From Kiritimatiellia bacterium (lineage in GTDB: Bacteria; Verrucomicrobiota; Kiritimatiellia; CAIQIC01; Lenti-01): a DNA stretch of 64,000 nt. Numbering within the stretch: the first letter of the stretch is position 1; each line of letters opens with the position of its first letter. The translations under genes and the position numbers were made by a program. Below are positions 8,265 through 16,236 of this stretch, piece after piece. The stretch lies in NCBI GenBank assembly GCA_017527155.1, contig JAFXQI010000042.1, positions 1 to 64,000 on the forward strand. Reading direction: 5' to 3'. The notes below the pieces were generated by a model. The model ran no database searches, was not told the origin of the DNA, and saw only the letters and a program-made list of their open reading frames with translations.

Positions 8265-8884
8265 GGGCGGACCTCCTCCCGGGGCCAGCAGTCGGCGATG
8301 TCGAGGCGGATGGCGGTGAAATCGTGCTGGGTTCCGGGCCGCGTCTCGCAGACGAGGTAGCGCTTGCCTTTCTGGGGCTTGATGGAGTTCTGGAGGATGC
8401 GCTTGGCTTCGTGCCAGTCGGGGTTGTCGATTTCCATGCGGAGGAGGGACATGATCTTGCCGGTCGGAAGGAATCCCTGGGCGTTGGCCTTGAAGGCCTC
8501 GGCGACGATGAGGCGGAGGGCTTCGGCGTCGGCGCCGCCGACCTTGGAGAGGACGCCGGAGACGTAGCCGAGCATGAGTTCGCGGGCGCGGACGACGCGC
8601 TCGTCGAGGAGGATGTTGTACTGCTGGCGGATGGAGACCTGGATGAGGCCGTCGAAGGAGCGGGCGGAGAAGTTGCCCTTGGCGCCGAGGCTTTCCTTGG
8701 TCTGGGCCAGGGCCTGGAGTTCGGCGATGGTGTCGGCGACGACCTGTTCGAGGACCGCGCGGGTCTTCGTGAAGCGGGCGAGGATGCGGCGGACGGCCTT
8801 GTCCTTGGCCTTGTCGTACTTGGAGATGTATTTGAGAGGCACGTCGTTGCCGTTGGAGTCGCGCATGGTGGAGATGGGCTTCAT
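8261..8884 (-). CDS. DUF3164 family Mu-like phage protein
   Basis: A 207-residue protein starting MKPISTMRDSNGNDVPLKYI, the typical opening of DUF3164 proteins found in the early region of Mu-like phages (metadata-only family; molecular role unknown). The sequence KAVRRILARFTKTRAVLEQV and NFSARSFDGLIQVSI fits the helical family core. A ribosome site GAAAGGAACACCCC precedes the ATG. It follows the MuB-like gene by 30 bp and overlaps the next gene by 4 bp, which marks a tightly coupled early operon. Confidence 0.8.
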   Translation of the reverse strand: MKPISTMRDSNGNDVPLKYISKYDKAKDKAVRRILARFTKTRAVLEQVVADTIAELQALAQTKESLGAKGNFSARSFDGLIQVSIRQQYNILLDERVVRARELMLGYVSGVLSKVGGADAEALRLIVAEAFKANAQGFLPTGKIMSLLRMEIDNPDWHEAKRILQNSIKPQKGKRYLVCETRPGTQHDFTAIRLDIADCWPREEVRP

Positions 8885-8914
8885 GGGGTGTTCCTTTCGG
8901 GGGTGGAGGGTTTT

Positions 8915-9925
8915 CTATGCGGGTTTGCCGAGGCCGGAGGAGGCGAGGTTCTCGGCGTGGATGCGGAGTTCCTTGGCGAGGTCGGCGGGGGTGGGGTCGC
9001 CGATTTCGGCGAGGCGGTTGACGAGGGCGACGACGGTGCGGAAGCCGCCGAAGGCGTTGGCGGCGCGTGCGATGTCGCGGGCGAAGGGGGCGGCGGGGAG
9101 GGAACGGGCGGAGAGGAAGAGGGCGGCGTCGGCTTCGGAGACGCTGGAGGCGCGGATGGGGGGTTGGCAGCGGTTGATGAGCTGGAGGGCTTCGCCGCGG
9201 TTGCCGGCGAGGAATTTGTCCCACATTTCGGGGATGGCGGCGATGACGACGGTGTAGGCGGTCTTGTTGACGATGTATTTGATGGCGTTGGCGCAGGCGG
9301 CGGACATGGTGTTGGCTTCGTCGACGAAGAGGAGTCCGGCCTTGGAGGAGAGGGCGGCGATCATTTCGGATTCGCAGCGGCCTTCCTGCCAGGTGGCGGG
9401 GAGGGAGCGGCCGAGGGCGGCGGCGATGTCGCGGCAGAAGGTCTTGTAGGAGGTGCGCCAGGCCTGGCGGCCTTCGACGGTGACGGCTCCCTTGGTCTTG
9501 AGGTAGTCGGCGATGGTGCTCTTGCCGAAGCCGGTGGGGGCGAGGAGGACGACGATGCGGCGGTCTTCGACGCCGGCGCGGGCGCGGTTGACGGCGGCGT
9601 TGGCGGCGCGGGCGAGCTGGGTGAGGACGAAGGTCTGGGCGAAGCGGGCGGTTTCGGCGAGGGCGGGCAGCTGGGCCTGGATGGTGTCGATGGCGGCGCG
9701 GCATTTGTCGGCGACGGCGGTGAGGGAGCCGGCGTAGGTGGCGGATTTGACCTTGGACCAGGTGGTGGCGGAGAAGGCGAGGAAGCGGTCGGCGAACTTC
9801 TGGTCGGAGAGGGTGATGCCTTCGGTGCGCTCGACGGCGGCCTTGAGTTCGTCGAGGCGGTTGACGAGGGGGGTGAGTTCGGCCCACTGGAGGGTGCGGT
9901 CGGGGGTGGAGGGTTGGGTTGTCAT
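8915..9925 (-). CDS. MuB-like AAA ATPase, transposition target selector
   Basis: The 336-residue product has a helix-turn-helix-like N-terminus (about residues 38-66), then an AAA ATPase with Walker A APTGFGKS at 129-136 and Walker B LLFVDEA at 198-204. MuB binds target DNA with ATP, delivers it to the transposase and gives target immunity; this gene directly follows the transposase gene as B follows A in Mu. Length is close to MuB (312 residues). A ribosome site AAAGGAACCCCC precedes the start. The C-terminal helices at about 285-330 would contact the transposase. Confidence 0.85.
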   Translation of the reverse strand: MTTQPSTPDRTLQWAELTPLVNRLDELKAAVERTEGITLSDQKFADRFLAFSATTWSKVKSATYAGSLTAVADKCRAAIDTIQAQLPALAETARFAQTFVLTQLARAANAAVNRARAGVEDRRIVVLLAPTGFGKSTIADYLKTKGAVTVEGRQAWRTSYKTFCRDIAAALGRSLPATWQEGRCESEMIAALSSKAGLLFVDEANTMSAACANAIKYIVNKTAYTVVIAAIPEMWDKFLAGNRGEALQLINRCQPPIRASSVSEADAALFLSARSLPAAPFARDIARAANAFGGFRTVVALVNRLAEIGDPTPADLAKELRIHAENLASSGLGKPA

Positions 9926-9957
9926 GGGGGTTCCTTTGGTTTGGGTTGGTTAGTTTT

Positions 9958-11973
9958 TCAGAAGGATTCGACGGACTCGGCATCGGGGGCGCCGGCGAGG
10001 CGGGCGAGGGTGGCGTCGGCGGCGGGGGTGTAGCCGCCGGAATCGCGGCGGGTGCCGGGGGCGGACTGGAGGCGGGCTTCGCGGACGAGCTGGGCGTTGA
10101 AGGCGATGCGGGCGGCGCGTTCTTCGGCCTCGCGCTGGTGGCGGCCGCGGATGGGGAGGACTTTGCGGGCGAGGTCGTGGGACTGGGCGCCGAGGGCTCG
10201 TTCGACGGCATCCTTGTCGTAGACGGGGGCACGGGAGTGCATGGGGGCGGTGCCGAGGGTGGCGCCGGAGGCGCGGTCGAGGATCCAGACGCGGTCGGAG
10301 ACGAGGGGGTTCCATTTGACGGCGAGGCGGGTGCCGGGGGCGAAGCGGCGGACGGCACCGGCGAAGTCGCGGGCCTCGGCACGGTAGACCATTTCGTCGC
10401 GGCCGTAGTAGAGGGCGTCGCGGAAGCCGAAGGTGCCGTCGGGGCGGACGACGCACTCGCGCACGTCGGCGTCGGAGAGGAAAGCGGGCATCTCGAAGAG
10501 GGGCACGCGCACCAGATCGGCCTGTCCGGCGACCCAGACTTCGCGGCGGGTCATCCAGCGGCGGCGGCGGTGTTCGGGGTGGGCGGAGAGGAAGGCGGCG
10601 ATGGCGGCGGCCTGGGCGGGTTCCATGGAGAGGAGGGCGTCAGCGTTCTGCCAGGGGGCGTCGGGGGCGAGGCGGAATTCGGCGACTTCGCGGCCGTTCC
10701 AGCCTTCGAGGTTGTGGGAGGGGTCGTCCATGAGGGCGTCTTCGGCGCGGCGGAAGGCGGCGGTGTATTCGTCGAAGGAGAGCAGGCCGCTGGCCATGCG
10801 GGCGGAGAAGCCGGGACCGCCCCATTTTTCGAGGGCGGCGGCGGTCTTTTCCTCGTAGCGGACGAGGGCGTCGCGGGATTCATGCATGCGGGCGGCATCG
10901 CGGCCACGGTTGCCTGGGAGGGAGGCGGTGCGGTTGTGGAGGACGCCGTGGGAGGACTCGATCATGGCCTTGCGGCGGAAGTTGCCGCCGCCGACGCCGG
11001 TGAAGAGGCCAGCGTGGACCTGTTCGGAGAGGATGCCGGAGCGCTCGAAGGAGATGAGGGATCCGTAGCCGGGGATGAGCTTGATCTGGCGCTCGACGCC
11101 CTCGCGGATGGCGGTGGTGCCATGCTCGACGACGAGGTGCACGCCGTCCTTGTGGAAACCGGTGACGCAGAGGGTGAAGCCGAGGAGAAAGCGGAATTGC
11201 TGCTCGGTGAGGTTCCGGCGGGTGCCGTCTTCGGAGGTGAAGCGGGGTTTGACGAGGGAAGCGCACTTGAAGGCGGAGGCTACATCGTAGCCGGCGAACT
11301 CCAGGGGCTGGGCGGTCTTGCCGGTTGGGAGCATGATGTCGATGTTGTGCCACACGTCGTCGAACTGGTAGATGGCGCCGACGGGGAGCCCGGCGCGTGT
11401 GGTGAGGACAGGGAGGACGTGGGCGTGGGCGGCGCGCATCCCGCGGCGGGATGCGGCGAGGGCGAAGACGGTGTCGGGATCCTCGCGCAGGGCGCGGACG
11501 AGGTTGGCGTAGCTGGCGCCGCGCGGGATCCAGCCGGGCGGGCAGTTGCCGGGCACGGGATCCCAGGGGCGCTCGCGACGCCACACGTCGGTCCAGGTGC
11601 CGATGCCGCAGGGCATGACGGCACCGCCGCGGAACTCGGCCATCATGCGGTTCCAGCCGCCGCGGGTTGTGTTGAGGTCGCCTTCGGCGAAGTGCTTGAG
11701 GCACTCGGTCCAGGGTGAGGAGGGGGCGTGGCCGCGGGTTTCGTGGCGGAGGTCCATGAGGGCGGCGTTGCCGTTCTTTTTCCAGGCGTAGAAGTGGCGC
11801 TTCATGCTACCGAATGAGAAGCCCCACTTCTCGGCGGCCTGGTGCAGCGCGGCCATGCGGTCGCCGCCCGCGTTTTCCACGAAGGCGACCGCTTCGATTC
11901 GGCGCGCCATTTCGCTGCGCGCGGCGGGTTCGGTGCGGTGGGCGAGGCGGCTGTAGACTTCGATGGCGTTCAT
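9958..11973 (-). CDS. Mu-type DDE transposase (MuA-like)
   Basis: The 671-residue length matches MuA (663). An N-terminal helical DNA-binding part is followed by an RNase-H-like core: first acidic motif YQFDDVWHN (Asp205/206), then VVEHGTTAI (Glu283), then MIESSHGVLHNR (Glu339). The 56-residue step from 283 to 339 equals the D336-E392 step of MuA, so Glu283 occupies the place of the middle Asp, an unusual substitution. A beta-barrel Mu_transpos_C region follows at about 500-600. The ATG overlaps the upstream stop (ATGA). It carries out replicative transposition of the phage. Confidence 0.88.
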   Translation of the reverse strand: MNAIEVYSRLAHRTEPAARSEMARRIEAVAFVENAGGDRMAALHQAAEKWGFSFGSMKRHFYAWKKNGNAALMDLRHETRGHAPSSPWTECLKHFAEGDLNTTRGGWNRMMAEFRGGAVMPCGIGTWTDVWRRERPWDPVPGNCPPGWIPRGASYANLVRALREDPDTVFALAASRRGMRAAHAHVLPVLTTRAGLPVGAIYQFDDVWHNIDIMLPTGKTAQPLEFAGYDVASAFKCASLVKPRFTSEDGTRRNLTEQQFRFLLGFTLCVTGFHKDGVHLVVEHGTTAIREGVERQIKLIPGYGSLISFERSGILSEQVHAGLFTGVGGGNFRRKAMIESSHGVLHNRTASLPGNRGRDAARMHESRDALVRYEEKTAAALEKWGGPGFSARMASGLLSFDEYTAAFRRAEDALMDDPSHNLEGWNGREVAEFRLAPDAPWQNADALLSMEPAQAAAIAAFLSAHPEHRRRRWMTRREVWVAGQADLVRVPLFEMPAFLSDADVRECVVRPDGTFGFRDALYYGRDEMVYRAEARDFAGAVRRFAPGTRLAVKWNPLVSDRVWILDRASGATLGTAPMHSRAPVYDKDAVERALGAQSHDLARKVLPIRGRHQREAEERAARIAFNAQLVREARLQSAPGTRRDSGGYTPAADATLARLAGAPDAESVESF

Positions 11974-12845
11974 CGTTTGCCTTTCCCTTCTTTCGGTTCC
12001 AGTTCCTTCTTGTGTTTTTCGAGGGCATCGACGAGGGCGCGGAGGTTGCCGAGGGCCACGGTGGTTTCGGCCAGAGTGAGGGCCAGGTCGAATTTCTTGG
12101 CGAGGAAGCGGCTGGAAAGGCGGTCGATTTCGCCCCACGCGGCGGCGGCGGCCCGGTGGAGGCCGTTGGGGGCGACGGTGCCGGTGGCGGGATCGGTCGG
12201 CAGCAGCGGCGGGCGGCCGGCGCCTTCGCGGGCGCCGCCGTGGGAGGAGGAGGGGGCACGGCGGATGCCGAAGTCGAATTCGAGCTGGCGGGCGGACTTG
12301 CCGGAGAGGGCTTCGTCGATGCGCCGGCGATCGTCCGCGAGTTCGTCGGGCAACGTGCCCTCGGGGGCGGTGAGGAGGGCGGGTAGCGCGTCCTGGACCG
12401 TCGAGAGTTCGAGCGTCGCCACCAGGCCCGCCGCCAGGTTCATGTACGCGCGGGCCGTGTTGTACGGAATCTCCGGGCAGTTCTCGGCCAGCCAGGATTT
12501 GAGGGAGGGAGCGGAGGCGTCGCCGTGGAAGGCGCTGGGGAGTGCGCGCTTGACGGAGAGGAGCATGGCGCCGAAGAGGATGATTTCGCGGGTGGCGGCG
12601 GCGGCCCGGGCGTACTGGGCGGAGAGGGCCGCGGGCGCCGCGGCGAAGTCCACGGAGGCGCCCGGGGCGGCGGTGGGGGCGAAGGCGCAGGTGATCGCGA
12701 GATGGGTGTCGCCCAGGTCGCGGATCGCCAGGGGAGCCGGGACGACGAGGCGACGAGGCGACGAGGGCTCGGCGGCGGGGGCGGGGGCGGGTGTTTCGGC
12801 CGCCGCGGCGCGGCGGACCGGTTTGAGACGGGTGGGGTTATTCAT
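11970..12845 (-). CDS. Phage early protein, DUF3102-like
   Basis: The 291-residue protein has an Ala/Pro-rich N-terminus, a central region resembling DUF3102 (REIILFGAMLLSVKRALPSA, then LKSWLAENCPEIPYNTARAY, about residues 90-140), a GGAREGAGRPP loop near 205-215 that is common in phage DNA-binding proteins, and a C-terminal coiled coil ending in a Lys-rich tail. The start is the ATG at 12845 with AAGGAACTCTCCCCA upstream. It overlaps neighbours on both sides. A DNA-binding role in early phage development is inference. Confidence 0.65.
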   Translation of the reverse strand: MNNPTRLKPVRRAAAAETPAPAPAAEPSSPRRLVVPAPLAIRDLGDTHLAITCAFAPTAAPGASVDFAAAPAALSAQYARAAAATREIILFGAMLLSVKRALPSAFHGDASAPSLKSWLAENCPEIPYNTARAYMNLAAGLVATLELSTVQDALPALLTAPEGTLPDELADDRRRIDEALSGKSARQLEFDFGIRRAPSSSHGGAREGAGRPPLLPTDPATGTVAPNGLHRAAAAAWGEIDRLSSRFLAKKFDLALTLAETTVALGNLRALVDALEKHKKELEPKEGKGKR

Positions 12846-13077
12846 TGGGGAGAGTTCCTTCTGTGGGGATGACGCCCGTGGCGGCGATGTAGCGCCGGGC
12901 CTCGGCGTCGGCGATGAGGTAGCGGCCACCGAACTTCACCGCCGCCAGGCGGCCGTTCTTGATGTCGTTCACTACCGTGTTCTGGGCCTGGACCCCGAAC
13001 ACGTCGGCGATTTCTTGGGCGACGTGCAGCGGCTTCTTGTCCAGGCGGTTGAGGATGGCGGTGACAGTGGGGTTCAT
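12838..13077 (-). CDS. Small helix-turn-helix protein of the early operon
   Basis: A 79-residue protein. LHVAQEIADVFGVQAQNTVVNDIKNGRLAAVKFGGRYLIADAEARRYI as a whole reads as a winged-helix/excisionase-type DNA-binding fold: recognition helix near residues 30-42 and a wing at KFGGRYLI. Its start overlaps the upstream stop by 4 bp (ATGA) and its end overlaps the DUF3102-like gene by 8 bp. It lies just ahead of the transposase genes, so it may tune early transcription or aid transposition as Ner-like proteins do. That role is inferred from place only. Confidence 0.7.
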   Translation of the reverse strand: MNPTVTAILNRLDKKPLHVAQEIADVFGVQAQNTVVNDIKNGRLAAVKFGGRYLIADAEARRYIAATGVIPTEGTLPNE

Positions 13078-13343
13078 GCAAACGGGTCCAGTTCGGGTAA
13101 ATCAGGTTCATCTATCGGGAGGTCTAAAATGGCCTCCAGTTTTTCAATAGCCGCATTGCACTCACTGACGGCGTAATGGATATCGCGGGCGGCGTCGTAT
13201 GTTGATGCCAGACCTTTGTGGGGAACCAGTGCGACATGTTTACGACACACCCAGCAGCGTTGGAGCGTGGCTTGCAAGGTGTTTCTGGCCCGCTTGATGG
13301 AACCTTTGAGTTGGGCGATATGGTTGTGTTCTTTCTTTGTCAT
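13074..13343 (-). CDS. Small early phage protein, unknown
   Basis: Eighty-nine residues, beginning MTKKEHNHIAQLKGSIKRAR and ending in an acidic ELDPFA tail. It is largely helical and carries one CxxC (CWVCRKH). The start codon overlaps the upstream stop as ATGA with no separate ribosome site, so translation is coupled. Codon GC is lower than in its neighbours, suggesting recent acquisition. No family recognised. Confidence 0.6.
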   Translation of the reverse strand: MTKKEHNHIAQLKGSIKRARNTLQATLQRCWVCRKHVALVPHKGLASTYDAARDIHYAVSECNAAIEKLEAILDLPIDEPDLPELDPFA

Positions 13344-13579
13344 GGGGCAGTTGGGAGGCGGTCTTGGAGGGTTGCGATGAGCCACTCGATTTCCTTGGCG
13401 GCGTCGAGGATGTGGGAGGCAAGGGAGGGGATGGTGTGCGCGTGGGCGAAGGCGATGTGGCCGAGGAGGGTCTTGCAGGATTCGAGGGCGTGGATGTCGG
13501 AGCGGAGGAGTTCGGCCGGGTCGGTGTAGAGCGGGTCGATGTCGCGGGGGGAGGCGGGGAGTTGGGCGGGCGGGGTCAT
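13340..13579 (-). CDS. Small early phage protein, possible paralogue of the preceding gene
   Basis: Seventy-nine residues starting MTPPAQLPASPRDIDPLYTD; the rest is two or three amphipathic helices (LESCKTLLGHIAFAHAHTIP, then ILDAAKEIEWLIATLQDRL). Its layout of an acidic DID/DLD motif followed by two helices of the same length resembles the next gene upstream (13576-13869), so the two may have arisen by duplication. Starts and stops overlap by 4 bp on both sides. Function unknown. Confidence 0.55.
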   Translation of the reverse strand: MTPPAQLPASPRDIDPLYTDPAELLRSDIHALESCKTLLGHIAFAHAHTIPSLASHILDAAKEIEWLIATLQDRLPTAP

Positions 13580-13869
13580 GGCTGGGCCTCCGGGGGGAAG
13601 GCGGCGACGAGCTTGGCGATGATCTCGTTGAGGCCGGCGATGGTGCAGGTGAGGTGCGGGAGGAGGTTGGGGATGCGGTCGGCGAGGGCAGAGGTGGAGT
13701 GGATGATGGTGCGCTTGGCGCCTTTGAGGCTCTGGATGCAGCCGTGGAGGAAGGCGGGGTCGATGGAGTCGAGGTCGTTCGCGGGAGGGACGCCCGCGCC
13801 CCCGGTGGCGGCGCGGCTGGAAGCCGCACCCCCGGAAGTGCAGGCGGGGCGGTGGGATGTTGTCCTCAC
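13576..13869 (-). CDS. Small early phage protein with a host-type repeat in its N-terminus
   Basis: Ninety-seven residues from a GTG start that overlaps the upstream stop (GTGA), with AGGAGCTACCC as ribosome site. Residues 10-30 are encoded by a dispersed hairpin element (GGGACGCCCGCGCC... with GCGGCTGGAAGCCGC) that also occurs outside the phage. The rest, DLDSIDPAFLHGCIQSLKGA and two later helices, looks like the native protein and resembles the adjacent 79-residue gene. The native start may have been further inside; the repeat appears to have been read through in frame. Confidence 0.5.
   Translation of the reverse strand: MRTTSHRPACTSGGAASSRAATGGAGVPPANDLDSIDPAFLHGCIQSLKGAKRTIIHSTSALADRIPNLLPHLTCTIAGLNEIIAKLVAAFPPEAQP
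13780..13835. repeat. Dispersed two-hairpin repeat, copy inside a phage gene
   Basis: Hairpin GCGGGAGGGACGCCCGC is followed by GCGGCTGGAAGCCGC. Related pieces are at 16636-16667 (GCGACTGGAAGTCGC) and 40047-40070 (AGCGGGACGCCTGCGCCCCC). Confidence 0.8.
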
Positions 13870-14045
13870 GGGTAGCTCCTGGTAGGGAGGGGGAGGGTGT
13901 CGCGGTCGTCGAGGTAGCCGACGTGGATGCCGTCGGTTTCGGCGTCGGGGAGGTGGTCGGCGCAGAAGCAGCAGCGGAAGAGGTCCACCGCGGCGTCACG
14001 GGTGTTCAGCAGAAGGTCGGCAAGGTAGGTGCAGAGGCGTTTCAT
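13866..14045 (-). CDS. Small early phage protein, Cys-containing
   Basis: Fifty-nine residues: an N-terminal amphipathic helix (MKRLCTYLADLLLNTRDAAV), a FRCCFCADH cysteine cluster, then a short acidic tail. The ATG has a clear ribosome site, AAAGGACAAGCCC. It overlaps the next gene by 4 bp (GTGA). No family recognised; the cluster could bind a metal. Confidence 0.55.
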   Translation of the reverse strand: MKRLCTYLADLLLNTRDAAVDLFRCCFCADHLPDAETDGIHVGYLDDRDTLPLPTRSYP

Positions 14046-14058
14046 GGGGCTTGTCCTT

Positions 14059-14271
14059 TCAGAAGGCGAAGTGCAGTTGGTTGGGGTTCTCGGCCTCGGC
14101 CAGGGAGGGGACGGCCGGGGCGTGCGGAAGGCCGGCGCGCTGCGCGGCCTTGATCGCGTGGAACTTGCGGCAGGTGCGGTGGTGCAAGGTGCCGTCGGGG
14201 TTGATCGGACGGTTGCCGCGGGAGGTCGTCTCCCAGTAGATTTCGCGGCCACAGTAGCGGCAGGTGGGCAT
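14059..14271 (-). CDS. Small zinc-finger-like early phage protein
   Basis: Seventy residues. An N-terminal MPTCRYCGREIYW knuckle, with HHRTCRKFH about 25 residues later, gives a CxxC...HxxxC arrangement suited to one zinc. I chose the ATG at 14271 because GAGGAGG sits 7 bp upstream; a GTG two codons earlier overlaps the previous stop. Probably DNA- or RNA-binding; target unknown. Confidence 0.65.
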   Translation of the reverse strand: MPTCRYCGREIYWETTSRGNRPINPDGTLHHRTCRKFHAIKAAQRAGLPHAPAVPSLAEAENPNQLHFAF

Positions 14272-14273
14272 GG

Positions 14274-15989
14274 TCACGCCTCCTCGTCAAGGGTGGGGAG
14301 GGCGTCGGCTTCGGCGTCGGGGTCGGCGTCTGGGTCGGCGAAGTCGTCGCCGGGGTCGGGGTCGTCGGGGGTGTCTTCGGGGAAGTCTTCGTCGAGGGCG
14401 TCGGGGGCGTCGAGGTCGGCACCGAGCGCAAGGGGGGCGGAAGAGGAGAGGGAGGGGCGGAGGGATTGGAGGGAGGGGGTGGAGAGGAGGGAGGGGGACT
14501 CAATCACGGGGGCGAAGGTGCCGTCTTCGGGCAGATGTGAGCCGCCAATGTAAACTCTCGAATTCCCGCTTAGAATGACAGGTTGTGTGACAGTGCTGCG
14601 AACAAAAACCCAGCCGACATCGGGCACAAACGAAATCAGGCATTCATAGAAAGATGCACTCGTCCCCGTTGTCGAAATGATCGAAGTCCCATCTGCCGTT
14701 TGGAGAATCCCCGCACCAGCCGCTGCTTTGTACCAATGGAGATCGAGGGTACGCGGTTCCTGCGGGGACCAATCTGGAAACCCAATGATGTTGGTGGTCC
14801 CCGCGGCCGATAACACAACAAAGCAGTGGACGGTTCTTGCAGGCCAGTTTGTCGGTATCCAGTTCGGTTGCGTGTTGGAAAGGGATGCGCCGGTCCACTT
14901 GCACCAGTACTCCTCCAGCATCCATTCGACCTCCCCCACCCTCTCCTCCACGGCTTCGACGGAGGCGGTGGTCGCGAGGTCGGCGAGGGCGGAGGAGTGG
15001 ACGTAGTCGGCCTCGATTACGGAGAGGCGGGTGGAGTTGGTGGCGATGTTGCCGGCGTTGGTCGCGACGGCGCCTTGGACGGCGGCGATGCCGGCGGCGT
15101 TGGCGTCGATGGCGCCTTCGGCGGTGGTGGTGCGCCAGGAGAGGGAGGCGAGGTCGGCGCGGACGGCGGCGACGGCGCTGTTGGAGGCGTAGATGGACAT
15201 GTCGGGGAGGTTCGTCCAGGTGTCGGGGCCCAGGGTGAGCCCCTGGCCTTCGGGGATGGCGAGGCCCTGGGAGGCGGTGAAGGGGCGCTCGGCGGTGATG
15301 CCGGTGCCGTGGGGGGTGGAGGCGCCCGCGAATACGCGGTAGAACTGGTAGGGCTCGTCGAGGTAGGTGATGCGCCAGGTGGTGGAGACGTCGGTGGTGT
15401 CGGTGACGACAGCGTTGGTGGCGGTGGTCCAGGATTCGACGGCCATGAGGTCGGTGGTGACTTCGATGGTGGCGCCGTCGGAGGCGAGGGCGTTGGCCTG
15501 GATGGTCAGGCCGTCGTTGTCGGCGGAGAGGATTGTCGCCTTGATGAGGGAGTTGGTGCTGCCGGCTTCGCGGTTGCCATCGACGCGCAGGACGATGTTG
15601 GTGCCGTAGCGGAGGAGGCAGGAGTCGCCTTCGGCCCGCAGGCTGTAGTGGGCGTTGAGCTTGAGGGCGTGGCCGTTGCAGGCCAGGTCGTTGGTCAGGG
15701 TGTGGTAGTCGGCCTTGCCGACGCAGACGGCGACGCCGCCGGGCGTCTCGCCGTCGGCGTAGTAGAGGCCGGCGTCGGTGGTGGCGTCGGCCGGGCGCCA
15801 GTAGAGGAGGCCTTCTTCAAGGGGTTCCAGTTCGGCTTCGGGGCCGATCTTCTGGACGACGATGTTGGTGATGATGATGGGGATGACCTCGGCGGCGGCT
15901 GGCGCCACCGCCGAAGGAAGAAGGAAGAAGGACGAAGCAAGAAGTGCGGCGTGCAGCATGGCTGCAAGACGGTTGCGGGTGGGGGGCAT
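14274..15989 (-). CDS. Secreted fibre-like phage protein with acidic tail
   Basis: The 571-residue protein begins with a Sec signal peptide (RNRLAAMLHAALLASSFFLL, cleavage likely after AAA near residue 33). Beta-rich repeats follow, then a helical stalk (NAAGIAAVQGAVATNAGNIA and onward, about residues 260-340) of the type seen in trimeric fibres. A distinct distal domain (about 365-480) has lower GC, and a very acidic Asp/Glu/Pro tail closes it. The ATG has AAGGAGACACCACCC upstream. It is odd for a fibre to be exported and to sit in the early leftward operon; it may be displayed by the lysogen rather than built into virions. Confidence 0.6.
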   Translation of the reverse strand: MPPTRNRLAAMLHAALLASSFFLLPSAVAPAAAEVIPIIITNIVVQKIGPEAELEPLEEGLLYWRPADATTDAGLYYADGETPGGVAVCVGKADYHTLTNDLACNGHALKLNAHYSLRAEGDSCLLRYGTNIVLRVDGNREAGSTNSLIKATILSADNDGLTIQANALASDGATIEVTTDLMAVESWTTATNAVVTDTTDVSTTWRITYLDEPYQFYRVFAGASTPHGTGITAERPFTASQGLAIPEGQGLTLGPDTWTNLPDMSIYASNSAVAAVRADLASLSWRTTTAEGAIDANAAGIAAVQGAVATNAGNIATNSTRLSVIEADYVHSSALADLATTASVEAVEERVGEVEWMLEEYWCKWTGASLSNTQPNWIPTNWPARTVHCFVVLSAAGTTNIIGFPDWSPQEPRTLDLHWYKAAAGAGILQTADGTSIISTTGTSASFYECLISFVPDVGWVFVRSTVTQPVILSGNSRVYIGGSHLPEDGTFAPVIESPSLLSTPSLQSLRPSLSSSAPLALGADLDAPDALDEDFPEDTPDDPDPGDDFADPDADPDAEADALPTLDEEA

Positions 15990-16017
15990 GGGTGGTGTCT
16001 CCTTGGGTGGGGGTTGG

Positions 16018-16236
16018 TCAGGCTTCCTTGGCGATCGGGACAACCGGGACGGGCGGGACGGACGGGACGGGAGGCAGGCCGCGGGCGCGGCGGCTGGCCT
16101 TGTTGCGCTGTTCGTGCAGCTTGCGCCGGACGGTGTGATGGATGCCGACGAGAAGGGCGTCGCGCTTGGTCTCGTCGGTCTCCTGCTGGGCCATGTTGAG
16201 CAGGATGAGGGAGGCTTCGAGTTTGGTGGGTTTCAT
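16018..16236 (-). CDS. Small helical phage protein with Pro-rich tail
   Basis: Seventy-two residues: MKPTKLEASLILLNMAQQET begins a helical region rich in Lys and Arg (residues 1-50), followed by PPVPSVPPVPVVPIAKEA. The ribosome site is AAGGACAACC. It ends 28 bp before the secreted fibre-like gene. No family recognised. Confidence 0.55.
   Translation of the reverse strand: MKPTKLEASLILLNMAQQETDETKRDALLVGIHHTVRRKLHEQRNKASRRARGLPPVPSVPPVPVVPIAKEA

Noticed and set aside
8324-10033. A 569-codon Gly/Glu/Ala-rich rightward frame
   Set aside because: Antisense to DUF3164 and the MuB-like gene; composition is that of a shadow frame.
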